Origin: Mesorhizobium hawassense
GTDB taxonomy: Bacteria; Pseudomonadota; Alphaproteobacteria; Rhizobiales; Rhizobiaceae
Direction: 5' to 3'
DNA length: 64,000 nt
Assembly: GCF_003289945.1 (NCBI RefSeq)
Contig: NZ_QMBP01000025.1
Location: 1-64,000 of the forward strand
Notes under the pieces: generated by a model
The model's input: the letters and a program-made list of their open reading frames with translations, nothing else
Told to the model about the DNA's origin: nothing
Database searches by the model: none
Program-made: the position numbers and the translations under genes
Part shown: positions 1 through 8,083 of the stretch, one piece after another
Layout: each line of letters opens with the position of its first letter
How positions within the stretch are numbered: position 1 is the first letter of the stretch

Positions 1-23
1 GGCAGGACAGAGGGGGGCGTGAC
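1..23. repeat. Edge of a rhizobial intergenic inverted-repeat element
   Basis: The first bases (GGCAGGACAGAGGGGGGCG) match the bases that follow the ATCTCCCCC hairpin near position 7706 almost exactly. The window therefore starts inside a copy of the same repeat family seen at 7678-7997, and the hairpin half lies outside the window. It is probably a non-coding mobile-like intergenic repeat near the globin gene. Confidence 0.6.
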
Positions 24-61
24 GGAACTCGGCGCTGCTCCAGCTTAGCTTCCCTAAGCGT

Positions 62-487
62 TCAAGCCGCCAGCTGCACGTCCCGCGCCGCCGCGATCAT
101 CACACTTGCCAGCAGCCCGTACGCCGCTGCCCAGGCTTCGCGCACCTCTTGCGTGAAAGCCTCACCGAGGCCGGCGGCGAGCGTCTCGATCAGCGCCTGG
201 CCGACGGTGGCGTAGTGATGCTCCTCGACGCCGTAGCCGACATGGCGCCGGGCGAGGTCCTGGACCGTGGGCAGGATGGTTTCGGCGCGCGACAGGCCGT
301 GGACGACGAAGCCCAGCGCCGCCATCAGCTTGGCGCCCTGCTTCTTGATGTCGGTTTCGACGAACAGCGCCCTGAGGCTGCCGTCGATCGAAAACAGCTT
401 CTCGTAGAACAAGGCCGCCGCCGCGTCCTTGATCGGGACGACCTCGCGAAAACTATCCTGCACGAGCTTGATCTGGTCGGATGTCAT
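62..487 (-). CDS. Single-domain bacterial globin (haemoglobin family)
   Basis: 141-residue globin, the usual length for Vitreoscilla-type single-domain haemoglobins. The proximal haem ligand is probably His82 in the RRHVGYGV segment; Gln50 (KKQGAKL) sits where the distal E7 Gln of VHb-like globins is expected, and a B10 Tyr is available in ALFYEKLF. There is no C-terminal FAD/NAD reductase domain, so it is not a flavohaemoglobin. Such globins bind O2 or NO in the cytoplasm and are linked to nitric-oxide detoxification or oxygen delivery; which applies here is not visible. ATG at 487 is preceded by CAGGAGCG at good spacing. The gene is monocistronic, with a repeat element upstream (612-765). 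I see no clear NsrR or FNR site in the leader. Confidence 0.9.
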   Translation of the reverse strand: MTSDQIKLVQDSFREVVPIKDAAAALFYEKLFSIDGSLRALFVETDIKKQGAKLMAALGFVVHGLSRAETILPTVQDLARRHVGYGVEEHHYATVGQALIETLAAGLGEAFTQEVREAWAAAYGLLASVMIAAARDVQLAA

Positions 488-611
488 GGGTGCGCTCCTG
501 GATTTCAGTCCGCGCGACCATCGGGCTTCAGCGTTTCGCCGGCATGCCGGTTGTAAGGAGGGTATGTTTCAGGATGGTCTCCGGAAGGTATCGGGCTGCT
601 TCAGCCTGGTT

Positions 612-765
612 CCTCGCCCCCACGATGTGGGGGAGAGGTGGCTCGGCGAAGCCGAGACGGAGCGGGGGAATGGCGCAAACCTCGATTGGGAAAGGTAACG
701 CTTTACGAAGCCCCCTCTCCGTCCGCTTCGCGGCCACCTCTCCCCCGCCGCTGGCGGGGGCGAGG
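612..765. repeat. Intergenic inverted repeat (RIME-like)
   Basis: The left arm (612-669, starting CCTCGCCCCCACGATG) and the right arm (711-765, ending GGCGGGGGCGAGG) are imperfect reverse complements. Each arm contains its own GC-rich hairpin, for example CTCGGCGAAGCCGAG at 642-656. It fills the gap between the globin gene and the BA14K gene, both on the minus strand. This is the architecture of rhizobial intergenic mosaic repeats; the transcript could fold into a strong terminator-like structure after the BA14K gene. Confidence 0.75.
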
Positions 766-780
766 AAAAGCGTCGGCGCC

Positions 781-1644
781 CTACTCGCACTGACGGCGCG
801 GGCCGCCGTCGAGGGGCTGGTAGCTGTTGTCGCGCGGATCGTAGGAGCGGTAGCGGTTGAAGCAGTAGTCGGCGTGATCGGCGGAGACCGGCCCGCCCCG
901 TGCCTGGGCCTCGGCCTCGGGCGAAATCTCTTCCGGCGGGCCGCCATAGGTGGTGGCGTAGCCGCCGCGCGAGGTGGCGTAGCCTTGCATCTCGGCCTGG
1001 TCGTCGATCATCCGGTCTTCGGTCGTGGCATCCTGCTGGCCGTTCGCCCCCGGCTCGCCGTTCGCCTGGTCGTTCTGGCCCTGCGGATCGTTTTGGCCGG
1101 TCGAGGCGGTGCGATCGCCGCCGGGGTCGTAATAGGGCGAGATGCAGGGTCGCAGCTCGCCGCTGTAGGAGCGGTAGCTGTTTTCCTGCGGGCGGTAGCT
1201 GCGATAGCGGGTGGCGCACCATTGCAGATGCGCGACGGGCAGTTGCTGCTCAGCCTGCTCATCGGCTGGCGCCGGCTGCTGGGCCGCGTTGGCGTCCGAC
1301 GCGGGCTGGCCCGGCCCGGAGACGTCCGGCAATGGCTGCAGCCGCGGCGGCGCGGACGGCGCCGGTTTCGCCAGCGCGGTGGCCTGCGCCGCGCCGTCCG
1401 GCTTGGCCGGCTCACCCGGCTTGGCAGGCACGGCCGCCGCCTGCTGGGCGGGAATGCGTTCGAGGCTCTGCTTTTGCGGATCGACCGGCTGGGCGTCCTT
1501 CGTCCAGAGCTCGGAAACGCCGATCGTGGGCGTGGCCTGACGCACCGGCTTGGCGGCCAGCATCCAGGTGGCGAAGGCGAGCCCGCTGGCGAACACGGCC
1601 AGGGTCAGCACGAAGCCGCCGACAATTCCCAACAAAGCCTTCAC
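781..1644 (-). CDS. BA14K-domain envelope protein with two BA14K repeats
   Basis: 287 residues. It begins with a membrane segment (VKALLGIVGGFVLTLAVFAS), followed by a low-complexity Pro/Ala/Gln-rich linker and two copies of a motif with Cys-x3-Tyr-Arg-Ser-Tyr: CATRYRSYRPQENSY in the middle and CFNRYRSYDPRDNSY at the C-terminus. Such repeats are typical of BA14K family proteins, first known as a Brucella immunoreactive, lectin-like protein. The reading frame is open upstream to 1776, but the GTG at 1644 has GGAG at proper spacing and puts the hydrophobic segment at the N-terminus, so I chose it. A surface or periplasmic role is inferred from the anchor. The exact function is unknown; carbohydrate binding is only a family suggestion. 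Confidence 0.8.
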   Translation of the reverse strand: MKALLGIVGGFVLTLAVFASGLAFATWMLAAKPVRQATPTIGVSELWTKDAQPVDPQKQSLERIPAQQAAAVPAKPGEPAKPDGAAQATALAKPAPSAPPRLQPLPDVSGPGQPASDANAAQQPAPADEQAEQQLPVAHLQWCATRYRSYRPQENSYRSYSGELRPCISPYYDPGGDRTASTGQNDPQGQNDQANGEPGANGQQDATTEDRMIDDQAEMQGYATSRGGYATTYGGPPEEISPEAEAQARGGPVSADHADYCFNRYRSYDPRDNSYQPLDGGPRRQCE

Positions 1645-2074
1645 GCAACGCTCCTTCAGGTCCCGCTGATAGAATGCGGGGCGAAGGCTCCAGTTCCCAC
1701 GAGAAGAGGGCGATGTTGAGACCCTGGCAGAAGCGGGGAGCCTCGCCTGCTCCGGGGAGAAGCAGGCGAGGCTCAAGGATAGCTAGGAGGGATCCTAGCA
1801 TGGGGACTCTTGCAGTTGCAGTCTTTGATGATCCAGGAGGATCACCGATGATCCGGAAGGATCACCGTCAATGTCCGCCTTTTTCCGGGCGGCTGCATCC
1901 TCCAAACGAAGGAATAGGCAAGCGATCCTTCGTTCACATGGTGCGGTTCCGGCGGGTCGGACCCATGCTTGTCTCAGCCGGCGGCCTCCAACGCCCGCCG
2001 GTCAGGCCCGGCAGCCCGGCATCCTTTGCCCCCAACAGGGCTGTCGGGCCGCTTTCGACCGGCGCCCGGCCTCA
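1645..2074. other. Intergenic region with hairpins and a 20-bp tandem duplication
   Basis: 430 bases without a convincing gene. Visible structures are: a perfect 12-bp stem at 1740-1772 (arms GCCTCGCCTGCT and AGCAGGCGAGGC, 9-base loop); a 7-bp stem at 1782-1799 (GCTAGGA, 4-base loop, TCCTAGC); and two tandem 20-bp units at 1827-1846 and 1847-1866, each GATGATCC followed by AGGAGG or GGAAGG and ATCACC. The region is the leader of the BA14K gene and lies downstream of the KamA-like gene, so the stems could be terminators of the latter. The rest (1867-2074) shows nothing I recognise. Confidence 0.65.
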
Positions 2075-3181
2075 TCAGCCGGCCACCACCTCGCGATATT
2101 CCCGCAGCTTCCCGTCCTGGCCGCGAATGCGCCAGATCTCCCCTTCCCGCCCTTCGATATGGCTCGCCGCCAGCGGCACCTTGCCGCCGCCATCGGGCAG
2201 GTCGATGACATAGGTCGGGTTGCAGAGGCCGGAGAGGCGCCGGCGCAGCTCGGCGACGAGCGCCTGGCCCTCGGCAACCGTGGTGCGGCGGTGCGCCATG
2301 CCGCGCGCGAGGTCGCCATGGTGCAGGTAATAGGGTTTCACGCCGAGGCGATAGATCAGCTCGCGGCAGAGCTCCTCCAGCACCTCGACATCGTCGTTGA
2401 CGCCCTTGAGCAAAACGCTCTGGTTGAGCAGCACAAAGCCTGCCAGCCGCATCGTGCGGCAGGCAGCTTCAGCCGCTTGCGTGAGCTCGCGCGGGTGATT
2501 GAAGTGGGTCACCACGCTCACCATCAGCCTGCCCTGCAGCGCCGCGACCATGCCGGCGGTGACACGCGACGGGAGCGCCACCGGCACGCGCGTGTGGATG
2601 CGCAAGAGCCTCAGATGCGGGATCGCCTCCAGCCGAGCGCGGATTTCGGCGAGCGCCTTGTCGGGCAGCGACAGCGGATCGCCGCCGGTCAGGATAACCT
2701 CGCGGATCTCCGGGTGGTCCGCGATATAGGCCAGCGCCGGCTCCAGCGCTTCGCGCGTGTAGCCGCGGCCAATCGAGGTCAGCGACTCCTTCCTGAAGCA
2801 GAAGCGGCAATAGACGGCGCATTGATAGGTCGGGAACAGAAGCACGCGGTCGGCATGGCGGTGCGTCAGCCGCGGCGCCGGGCTGAAGGCATGGTCACCG
2901 ATCGGATCGTCGAGCTCGCCTTCAGCCGAGACGAGTTCATCGGGCCACGGAATCACCTGGGCGCGGATCGGGTCGTGGGGGTCGTTCCAGTCGATCAGGT
3001 CGAGATAGGATTTTGGCACGCGCACCTTGTGCGCGGCGGCCGCCTCCTGGGCAGCGGCGCGTTCGGCCGGCGACAGCGGCAGGGGCGCGAGGTCGCGGAC
3101 ATGGCGCACGCCTTCGCGGACATCGGCTTGCCAGGTGGCGTCGGGGGCGGCAGCTTCCTTAAGATTGGCGTCTGAGGTCAT
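2075..3181 (-). CDS. KamA-like radical SAM aminomutase (lysine 2,3-aminomutase family)
   Basis: 368 residues. The radical SAM cluster motif C121-x3-C125-x2-C128 (CAVYCRFC) is followed by the family-typical GGDPL. The segment DLPDGGGKVPL near the C-terminus holds the lysine that binds PLP in lysine 2,3-aminomutases. The enzyme would use a 4Fe-4S cluster, SAM and PLP to move an amino group on lysine or a lysine-like substrate. It is shorter than clostridial KamA and about the length of EpmB, which modifies elongation factor P, but neither efp nor epmA is adjacent. An upstream in-frame ATG exists at 3241; ATG at 3181 gives the more usual N-terminus and avoids overlap with the divergent gene. Substrate (free lysine or EF-P) is undecided. 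Confidence 0.85.
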   Translation of the reverse strand: MTSDANLKEAAAPDATWQADVREGVRHVRDLAPLPLSPAERAAAQEAAAAHKVRVPKSYLDLIDWNDPHDPIRAQVIPWPDELVSAEGELDDPIGDHAFSPAPRLTHRHADRVLLFPTYQCAVYCRFCFRKESLTSIGRGYTREALEPALAYIADHPEIREVILTGGDPLSLPDKALAEIRARLEAIPHLRLLRIHTRVPVALPSRVTAGMVAALQGRLMVSVVTHFNHPRELTQAAEAACRTMRLAGFVLLNQSVLLKGVNDDVEVLEELCRELIYRLGVKPYYLHHGDLARGMAHRRTTVAEGQALVAELRRRLSGLCNPTYVIDLPDGGGKVPLAASHIEGREGEIWRIRGQDGKLREYREVVAG

Positions 3182-3327
3182 CAGGGTCTCGGGGCGGTTT
3201 CGCGGGGATATCGGCCCAATGGACGGCGGGGTCAATGGCAAGCGACGTCGCGGCGCCCGGCCTGCACCATAGGTATTTGAGCGAAATGCCAGTAGTCTGT
3301 CCTCTCCGGGGCTTCGGGACGACGCGA

Positions 3328-4263
3328 ATGAATTTCAGCGCAGGCCATGGCTACCTTCTCATCGGCGGCCTCATCCTGGTCGGCGCGGGACTGCTGATCC
3401 TGTCGCTGATCGTCAACCTGCGCGTGGCCCGCAGCGTGCGCGACGACGTGCGACACCGCGAAAAGCTGCTGGAATACTACCGCAACATCTTCTCGCAGCT
3501 CGGGGTGATCCTGATCGGCATCGGGGTCTCGCTGTTCATCTTCTTCTTCCAGCAAAACTACCAGGACCAGCGCAAACGCGAGACCGAGCTGCAGCAGGTT
3601 CTGGCCAAGCTCGCCGCCCGCATCGCCCGCGGCGCGCCGGTCATGCAGTCGCTCGATGAATTCGACGAGCTGCTGGATGAGGGAGGCCCCTATCTCAGCC
3701 CCGATCTCGGCGGCAAGAACACCGCCGTCAGCCTGCAGGGGACAGAGCTCGGCAAGCAGGCGGCCAAGATCCTCCTGGTCGAGCACGACGTCGATATCGG
3801 GGAGTTCGAGGCGCTGAACCTTTCGCGCGATTTCGAAGCCTCCTTCGTCGTCAACGAGCTCGATCCCAGGCTGTGGTTCGACATCGTGCGCGACGAGAGC
3901 GAGATCAAATACGCCACCACCCAGCTTGCGCTCGACTACAAGGATCTGCAGCAGACGATCGGCGGCGAGCCGGTGGGGACGGTGGTCGCCGACCCTGAAA
4001 AGGAGCGCCGGATCAAGCAGGAAGTGCTCGACATCTTCTACGATGCCGACCTCTTACGCCAGCGCGCCAGAAGGCATCTGGCCCGGGCCTGCTGGCTGTT
4101 CGGCCAGGGGCGCGGCTTCGTCAAAGCTGCTCCGGTCGATGCGATCGAGGCCGACGCCAGATCGCACCAGGAATGGCTCGACCGGTCTAAGCCGGTGCTG
4201 ACGCAGTCGAGCTCAGGCAGCGGCGACTGCTTCAAACTGCTCCAGTATGGGCGGGCTTCCTGA
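3328..4263 (+). CDS. Membrane protein of unknown function with two N-terminal TM segments
   Basis: About 311 residues, not recognised. From ATG 3328 there are two hydrophobic segments (YLLIGGLILVGAGLLILSLI and VILIGIGVSLFIFFF) separated by a short charged loop, then a long soluble domain rich in Glu, Asp and Leu that is probably helical and cytoplasmic. The frame is open to 3235, and ATG 3286 is also possible; 3328 places the first membrane segment at the N-terminus. It runs divergently from the KamA-like gene and ends 13 bases from the oppositely oriented serine hydrolase. No catalytic motif is visible. A sensor or scaffold role is possible but unsupported. Confidence 0.7.
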   Translation: MNFSAGHGYLLIGGLILVGAGLLILSLIVNLRVARSVRDDVRHREKLLEYYRNIFSQLGVILIGIGVSLFIFFFQQNYQDQRKRETELQQVLAKLAARIARGAPVMQSLDEFDELLDEGGPYLSPDLGGKNTAVSLQGTELGKQAAKILLVEHDVDIGEFEALNLSRDFEASFVVNELDPRLWFDIVRDESEIKYATTQLALDYKDLQQTIGGEPVGTVVADPEKERRIKQEVLDIFYDADLLRQRARRHLARACWLFGQGRGFVKAAPVDAIEADARSHQEWLDRSKPVLTQSSSGSGDCFKLLQYGRAS

Positions 4264-4276
4264 CCGCTCAGTCGCC

Positions 4277-5830
4277 TTAATCGGGGGCACGCCGCAGCGT
4301 GCCCATATGATTGTCGTCGAGAAAATCGATGGTGATCGCCGACGCTTTGCCGTCGGGGCCGACGGCAAAGCTGACGCCGGCGGGCCTGTCCGGCGTCTCG
4401 GCGTCGGGGAACGTGACGAAACGGTCGCCGTCGAAATGCGCCAGCGAATAGGTTCGCGCCCCCGACGGCCCGAGCTTGAGCACGAGGCCGTCGCCGGCGC
4501 CCGACACCACGGCATCGCCGATGAAGTCGCTGGCGTAGCGGCCAACATAGGCGCCGGCCGGCCGGGACGGCGTCGGCGGAGACGGCGGGCGGGCATAGGC
4601 GGCCTTGGCCGTCTCGACCATCGGGCCGAACAAGCCGACATAGATGCCGTTCCACGCCTCGATCCAATCCTTCTCGACCGACCCCTCGAAGACGAGATCG
4701 GCGAAGCTGTCGGACAGCCCCTCCGGCACACCGGTCGGAAAGGCGTTGGCGAGGATGACGATACCGAGTTTCTCCCTCGGAAAGATCGTCACCAGGGTGC
4801 GGGCGCCGACGCTGAAGGCGCCGGCATGGCCCCAGCTCAGGCCGTGCCGGCCGAATTCGATGTTCCAGCCAAGGCCATAAAAGGATTCGCCGCCGGAGAC
4901 CGGGTTCTTGCCGCGCGTCATCAGCGGAACGTGGGTCTGCTCCAGCGCGTCGGCGGCAATCAGCGTCTTGCCGGCGTAGACGCCGTCGCCGAGCAGCAGG
5001 CGAACCCATTGCGCAAGATCGCGCGCGGTGGAGCTGACGCCGCCGGCGGGCGACTGGGCGTCCGGATCGCGCTTGATCCTGGCGGCCCAGGCGCCGTCGA
5101 CCCTGACGTGGAGCGCTGCGCGATCGGCGTGCTGGACAAAATCCGCGTGACGGGAACTGGTCGAGGCCATGCCGAGCGGCCGGTAGAGCTTCTCCTCGGC
5201 GATGTCTTCCCAGGGCTTGCCTGTCGGCCTGGCGGCGGCGACGGCGCCCTCGGTCAGGCCGAAATTGGAGTAGGAGTAGCCGGCGCGAAAGCTCGACGAT
5301 GGCGGCACGAAGCGCAGGCGGTGAAGGATCGTGGCGCGATCGTAGCCTATGTCCTCGAGATCGTCGCCGGCGGTGCCTGGAAGTCCGCTGCGATGCGAAA
5401 ACAGGTCGCGGATGGTGAGCTCGCTCGCCGGATACGGATCGGCGAGGCGGAAGGCCGGATCGAGGTCGGCGATCTTCGAATCCCAGGATACGACCCCGTC
5501 GCTGACCAGCGCCGCCACGACCGTGGCCGAGACCGGCTTGGACAGAGAAGCGATCTGAAACACGGTGTCGGCGTCGACGGCCTCCGGCTTGCCGGCCTCG
5601 CGATGACCGAACCCCTTGAGGAACACCACCTCGTCGTCATGCACGACGGCAATGGCAAGGCCGGGAACGCCGCCATCGTCGACGGCGCCTTGCGCCAGCG
5701 CTTCGAGCTTCGTTAGCGCCGCAGCGACGCGCTCAGCCGAGATTGGCTCGGCCGATGCCGCATGCGGCCAAAGCGCGACGGCCGCGGCGACGGCCCAAAT
5801 CAAATGAAAGAGATTGCGATCAAGCCGCAT
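4277..5830 (-). CDS. Exported class C beta-lactamase-family serine hydrolase
   Basis: 517 residues with an N-terminal signal peptide ending near PHAASA. The fold carries the penicillin-binding-protein/AmpC signatures: SLSK (nucleophile Ser and Lys, S-x-x-K) about 80 residues in, YSYSN (Y-x-N), and an HAGA segment in the place of the KTG box. The C-terminal 120 residues resemble the beta-barrel extension found in many such esterases and peptidases. Likely activity is hydrolysis of an ester, peptide or D-amino-acid amide in the periplasm; family membership alone does not imply beta-lactam resistance. Start ATG 5830 has GGGAGG seven bases upstream, better than ATG 5857. It stands alone between convergent and divergent neighbours. 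Confidence 0.85.
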   Translation of the reverse strand: MRLDRNLFHLIWAVAAAVALWPHAASAEPISAERVAAALTKLEALAQGAVDDGGVPGLAIAVVHDDEVVFLKGFGHREAGKPEAVDADTVFQIASLSKPVSATVVAALVSDGVVSWDSKIADLDPAFRLADPYPASELTIRDLFSHRSGLPGTAGDDLEDIGYDRATILHRLRFVPPSSSFRAGYSYSNFGLTEGAVAAARPTGKPWEDIAEEKLYRPLGMASTSSRHADFVQHADRAALHVRVDGAWAARIKRDPDAQSPAGGVSSTARDLAQWVRLLLGDGVYAGKTLIAADALEQTHVPLMTRGKNPVSGGESFYGLGWNIEFGRHGLSWGHAGAFSVGARTLVTIFPREKLGIVILANAFPTGVPEGLSDSFADLVFEGSVEKDWIEAWNGIYVGLFGPMVETAKAAYARPPSPPTPSRPAGAYVGRYASDFIGDAVVSGAGDGLVLKLGPSGARTYSLAHFDGDRFVTFPDAETPDRPAGVSFAVGPDGKASAITIDFLDDNHMGTLRRAPD

Positions 5831-5999
5831 GCTGGCGCCTCCCCTCTCCGCACTCACATGATCATAGTATAGTCAGGCGCGCGCGGGGCCAACTCGCCCG
5901 TCGAGCTTCGCCGCAATCGACCCGCGCTGCGTTTTAAGGCAATCTCCGACCCGGCGCCGCCCCGCGAGGAGGCGAGGCGCTCACCCAGGGAGGATGGCC

Positions 6000-7655
6000 A
6001 TGACCGATACGTCAGCGCTGCCGCGCTATGAGGATGCCGTCGCGCAATTCCGCATCGAGGACGAGATCGCACGCCTGCACGGCGATCCCGCCACCGGCAT
6101 CAACGCCTATGTCGAATGCTGCGGCCGCCATACCGGCGAGAACCGGCTGGCGCTGCGCGCGATCTCGGCCGGCGGGGAGCTGCGCGAATACTCTTTCGAC
6201 GACCTTGCCGACATGTCCGGCCGCGTCGGCACCCTGCTCAAGGAGCTTGGCGTTCGCCCCGGCGATGTCGTGGCCGGCATGCTGCCGCGCACTCCTGAAT
6301 TGGTGACGCTGATCCTCGGCACGTGGCGCGTCGGCGCGGTCTACCAGCCTTTGTTCACCGCCTTCGGGCCGAAGGCGGTCGAGCACCGCCTGAGCTACAG
6401 CAAGGCCAGGCTGGTGGTGACCAACCCGGCCAATCGCGGCAAGCTCGACGAGGTGGAAAACCGCCCGCGCATCGCCACCATCCTTGGCTCCGGCGATGTG
6501 CTGCCCGCCGGCGACATCGACTTCCGCGCCGCGCTTGCGGCCGCCTCGCCCGACTGCGCGCCGGTGATGCGCAAGGGGTCGGACCTGTTCATGATGATGT
6601 CGACCTCCGGCACGACGGGACATCCGAAAGGCGTGCCGGTGCCGCTCAGCGCGCTGCTGGCCTTCGGCGCCTATATGCGCGACGCGATCGGGCTCACGTC
6701 CGACGACATCTTCTGGAACATCGCCGATCCCGGCTGGGCCTACGGGCTCTATTACGCTATCACCGGGCCGCTGCAGCTCGGCATCGCCACCACCTTCTAC
6801 GAAGGCGCCTTCAACGCCAGATCGACCTACGAGATCATCGACCGCCTGGGCGTCACCAGCCTTGCCGGCTCGCCCACCGCCTATCGCCTTCTGATGGCCG
6901 AAGGACCCGAGGCCGCGGCCCGCGTCAAAGGAAAACTGCGCGTGGTGAGCAGCGCCGGCGAACCGCTCAACCCGGAAGTGATCCGCTGGTTCGACGCCCA
7001 TCTTGCCGCGCCGATCCACGACCATTACGGCCAGACCGAGAACGGGATGATGGTCAACAACCATCACGGCTTATCGCACACCGTCCGCGCGGGCTCGGCC
7101 GGCTTTGCCATGCCGGGATATCGCATGGTGGTGCTGGACGAGGCAGGCAACGAGCTCGGCCCGAACCAGCCCGGGGTTCTCGCCGTCGATCTCAAGAACT
7201 CGCCGCTGCGCTGGTTCGACGGCTACTTTCAGGCGCAAACGCCGGCGATCGCCGGCGGCTATTACCGCACCGGCGACACGGTGGAATATGAGCCGGACGG
7301 CTCGGTCTCCTTCATCGGCCGGGCCGACGACGTCATCACCTCGGCCGGCTACCGCATCGGGCCGTTCGACGTCGAAAGCGCGCTGATCGAGCATCCGGCG
7401 GTCAACGAGGCGGCGGTGGTCGGCGTGCCCGATCCGCAGCGCACCGAGATCGTCAAGGCCTTCGTGGTGCTTGCGCCTGCCTTCAAGGGTAGCGAGGCGC
7501 TGGCCGAGGAACTCGCCCAGCATGTGAAGAAGCGGCTCTCGGCGCATTCCTATCCGCGCGAGGTCGAGTTCGTCAGCGAGCTGCCGAAGACGCCGAGCGG
7601 GAAAATCCAGCGGTTTTTGCTGAGGAAAGCGGAAGTGGAGAAGCGGAAGGGGTGA
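6000..7655 (+). CDS. AMP-forming acyl-CoA synthetase
   Basis: 551 residues with the complete adenylate-forming enzyme layout. The phosphate-binding loop MSTSGTTGHPKGVP lies near residues 198-212, the YGQTENG motif follows in the middle, then the YRTGD hinge, and PKTPSGKIQR close to the C-terminus carries the catalytic lysine (about residue 534). It activates a carboxylic acid, probably acetate, propionate or a short/medium-chain acid, to its CoA thioester in the cytoplasm. Two ATGs compete: AGGGAGG at 5987-5993 touches the ATG at 5994, so the ATG at 6000, six bases further, is the likelier start. The closest family is the acetyl-CoA synthetase-like group; substrate cannot be read from sequence. 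Confidence 0.88.
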   Translation: MTDTSALPRYEDAVAQFRIEDEIARLHGDPATGINAYVECCGRHTGENRLALRAISAGGELREYSFDDLADMSGRVGTLLKELGVRPGDVVAGMLPRTPELVTLILGTWRVGAVYQPLFTAFGPKAVEHRLSYSKARLVVTNPANRGKLDEVENRPRIATILGSGDVLPAGDIDFRAALAAASPDCAPVMRKGSDLFMMMSTSGTTGHPKGVPVPLSALLAFGAYMRDAIGLTSDDIFWNIADPGWAYGLYYAITGPLQLGIATTFYEGAFNARSTYEIIDRLGVTSLAGSPTAYRLLMAEGPEAAARVKGKLRVVSSAGEPLNPEVIRWFDAHLAAPIHDHYGQTENGMMVNNHHGLSHTVRAGSAGFAMPGYRMVVLDEAGNELGPNQPGVLAVDLKNSPLRWFDGYFQAQTPAIAGGYYRTGDTVEYEPDGSVSFIGRADDVITSAGYRIGPFDVESALIEHPAVNEAAVVGVPDPQRTEIVKAFVVLAPAFKGSEALAEELAQHVKKRLSAHSYPREVEFVSELPKTPSGKIQRFLLRKAEVEKRKG

Positions 7656-7677
7656 GGCGCAAAGGCGGGAACAGCTG

Positions 7678-7997
7678 ATCTCCCCCCTAGTGGGGGAGAT
7701 GTCCGGCAGGACAGAGGGGGGCGCTGTCCCGCCGACGTATCTGTACTTGGATCGGCCTGTCCCAGCGCTTCGTCATCCTCGGGCTTGACCCGAGGATCCA
7801 TGCCGTGACCTTGACCGAAGGGTGCAACGGAGCAGAATTCTCAACCGTTGCAACGCTTTAGCGTCACGGCATGGATCCTGGGGTCTGCGCTGCGTCGCTT
7901 CGCTCCTTGCTTCGCCCTAGGATGACGACCTCAATGGTTTACGTTCCTTCGCGCCCCCCTCTGCCCTGCCGGGCATCTCCCCCACTAGGGGGGAGAT
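7678..7997. repeat. Nested inverted-repeat element (two RIME-like families)
   Basis: The outer arms are mirror copies of one unit. A hairpin at 7678-7700 (ATCTCCCCC, CTAGT, GGGGGAGAT) is followed by CCGGCAGGACAGAGGGGGGCGC; at 7953-7997 the reverse complement appears, ending in the hairpin 7975-7997. Between them sits a second inverted pair: TCATCCTCGGGCTTGACCC...GGATCCATGCCGTGACC around 7772-7810, answered by GTCACGGCATGGATCC...CCTAGGATGACGA around 7863-7926. The whole gap between the acyl-CoA synthetase and the next gene is therefore one nested foldback. No coding potential is apparent. Confidence 0.8.
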
Positions 7998-8083
7998 CAG
8001 CAGTTGCGGCGCCGCACTCGGCCTTCTTTTAGCCTGATCTTGTCAGCAAACATGCATACGGTTTGGGCGAAACGGGGCACATC

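Noticed and set aside
481..1719. Long open frame of 412 codons on + opposite the BA14K gene
   Set aside because: Shadow of the minus-strand gene; composition is Arg/Gly/Ala-rich, the frame crosses the intergenic repeat and has no ribosome site. The same holds for long frames opposite the KamA-like, multicopper oxidase, permease and transporter genes.
4277..5830. Serine hydrolase as a true beta-lactamase
   Set aside because: No KTG box; HAGA stands in that place, typical of esterases/peptidases of this fold.
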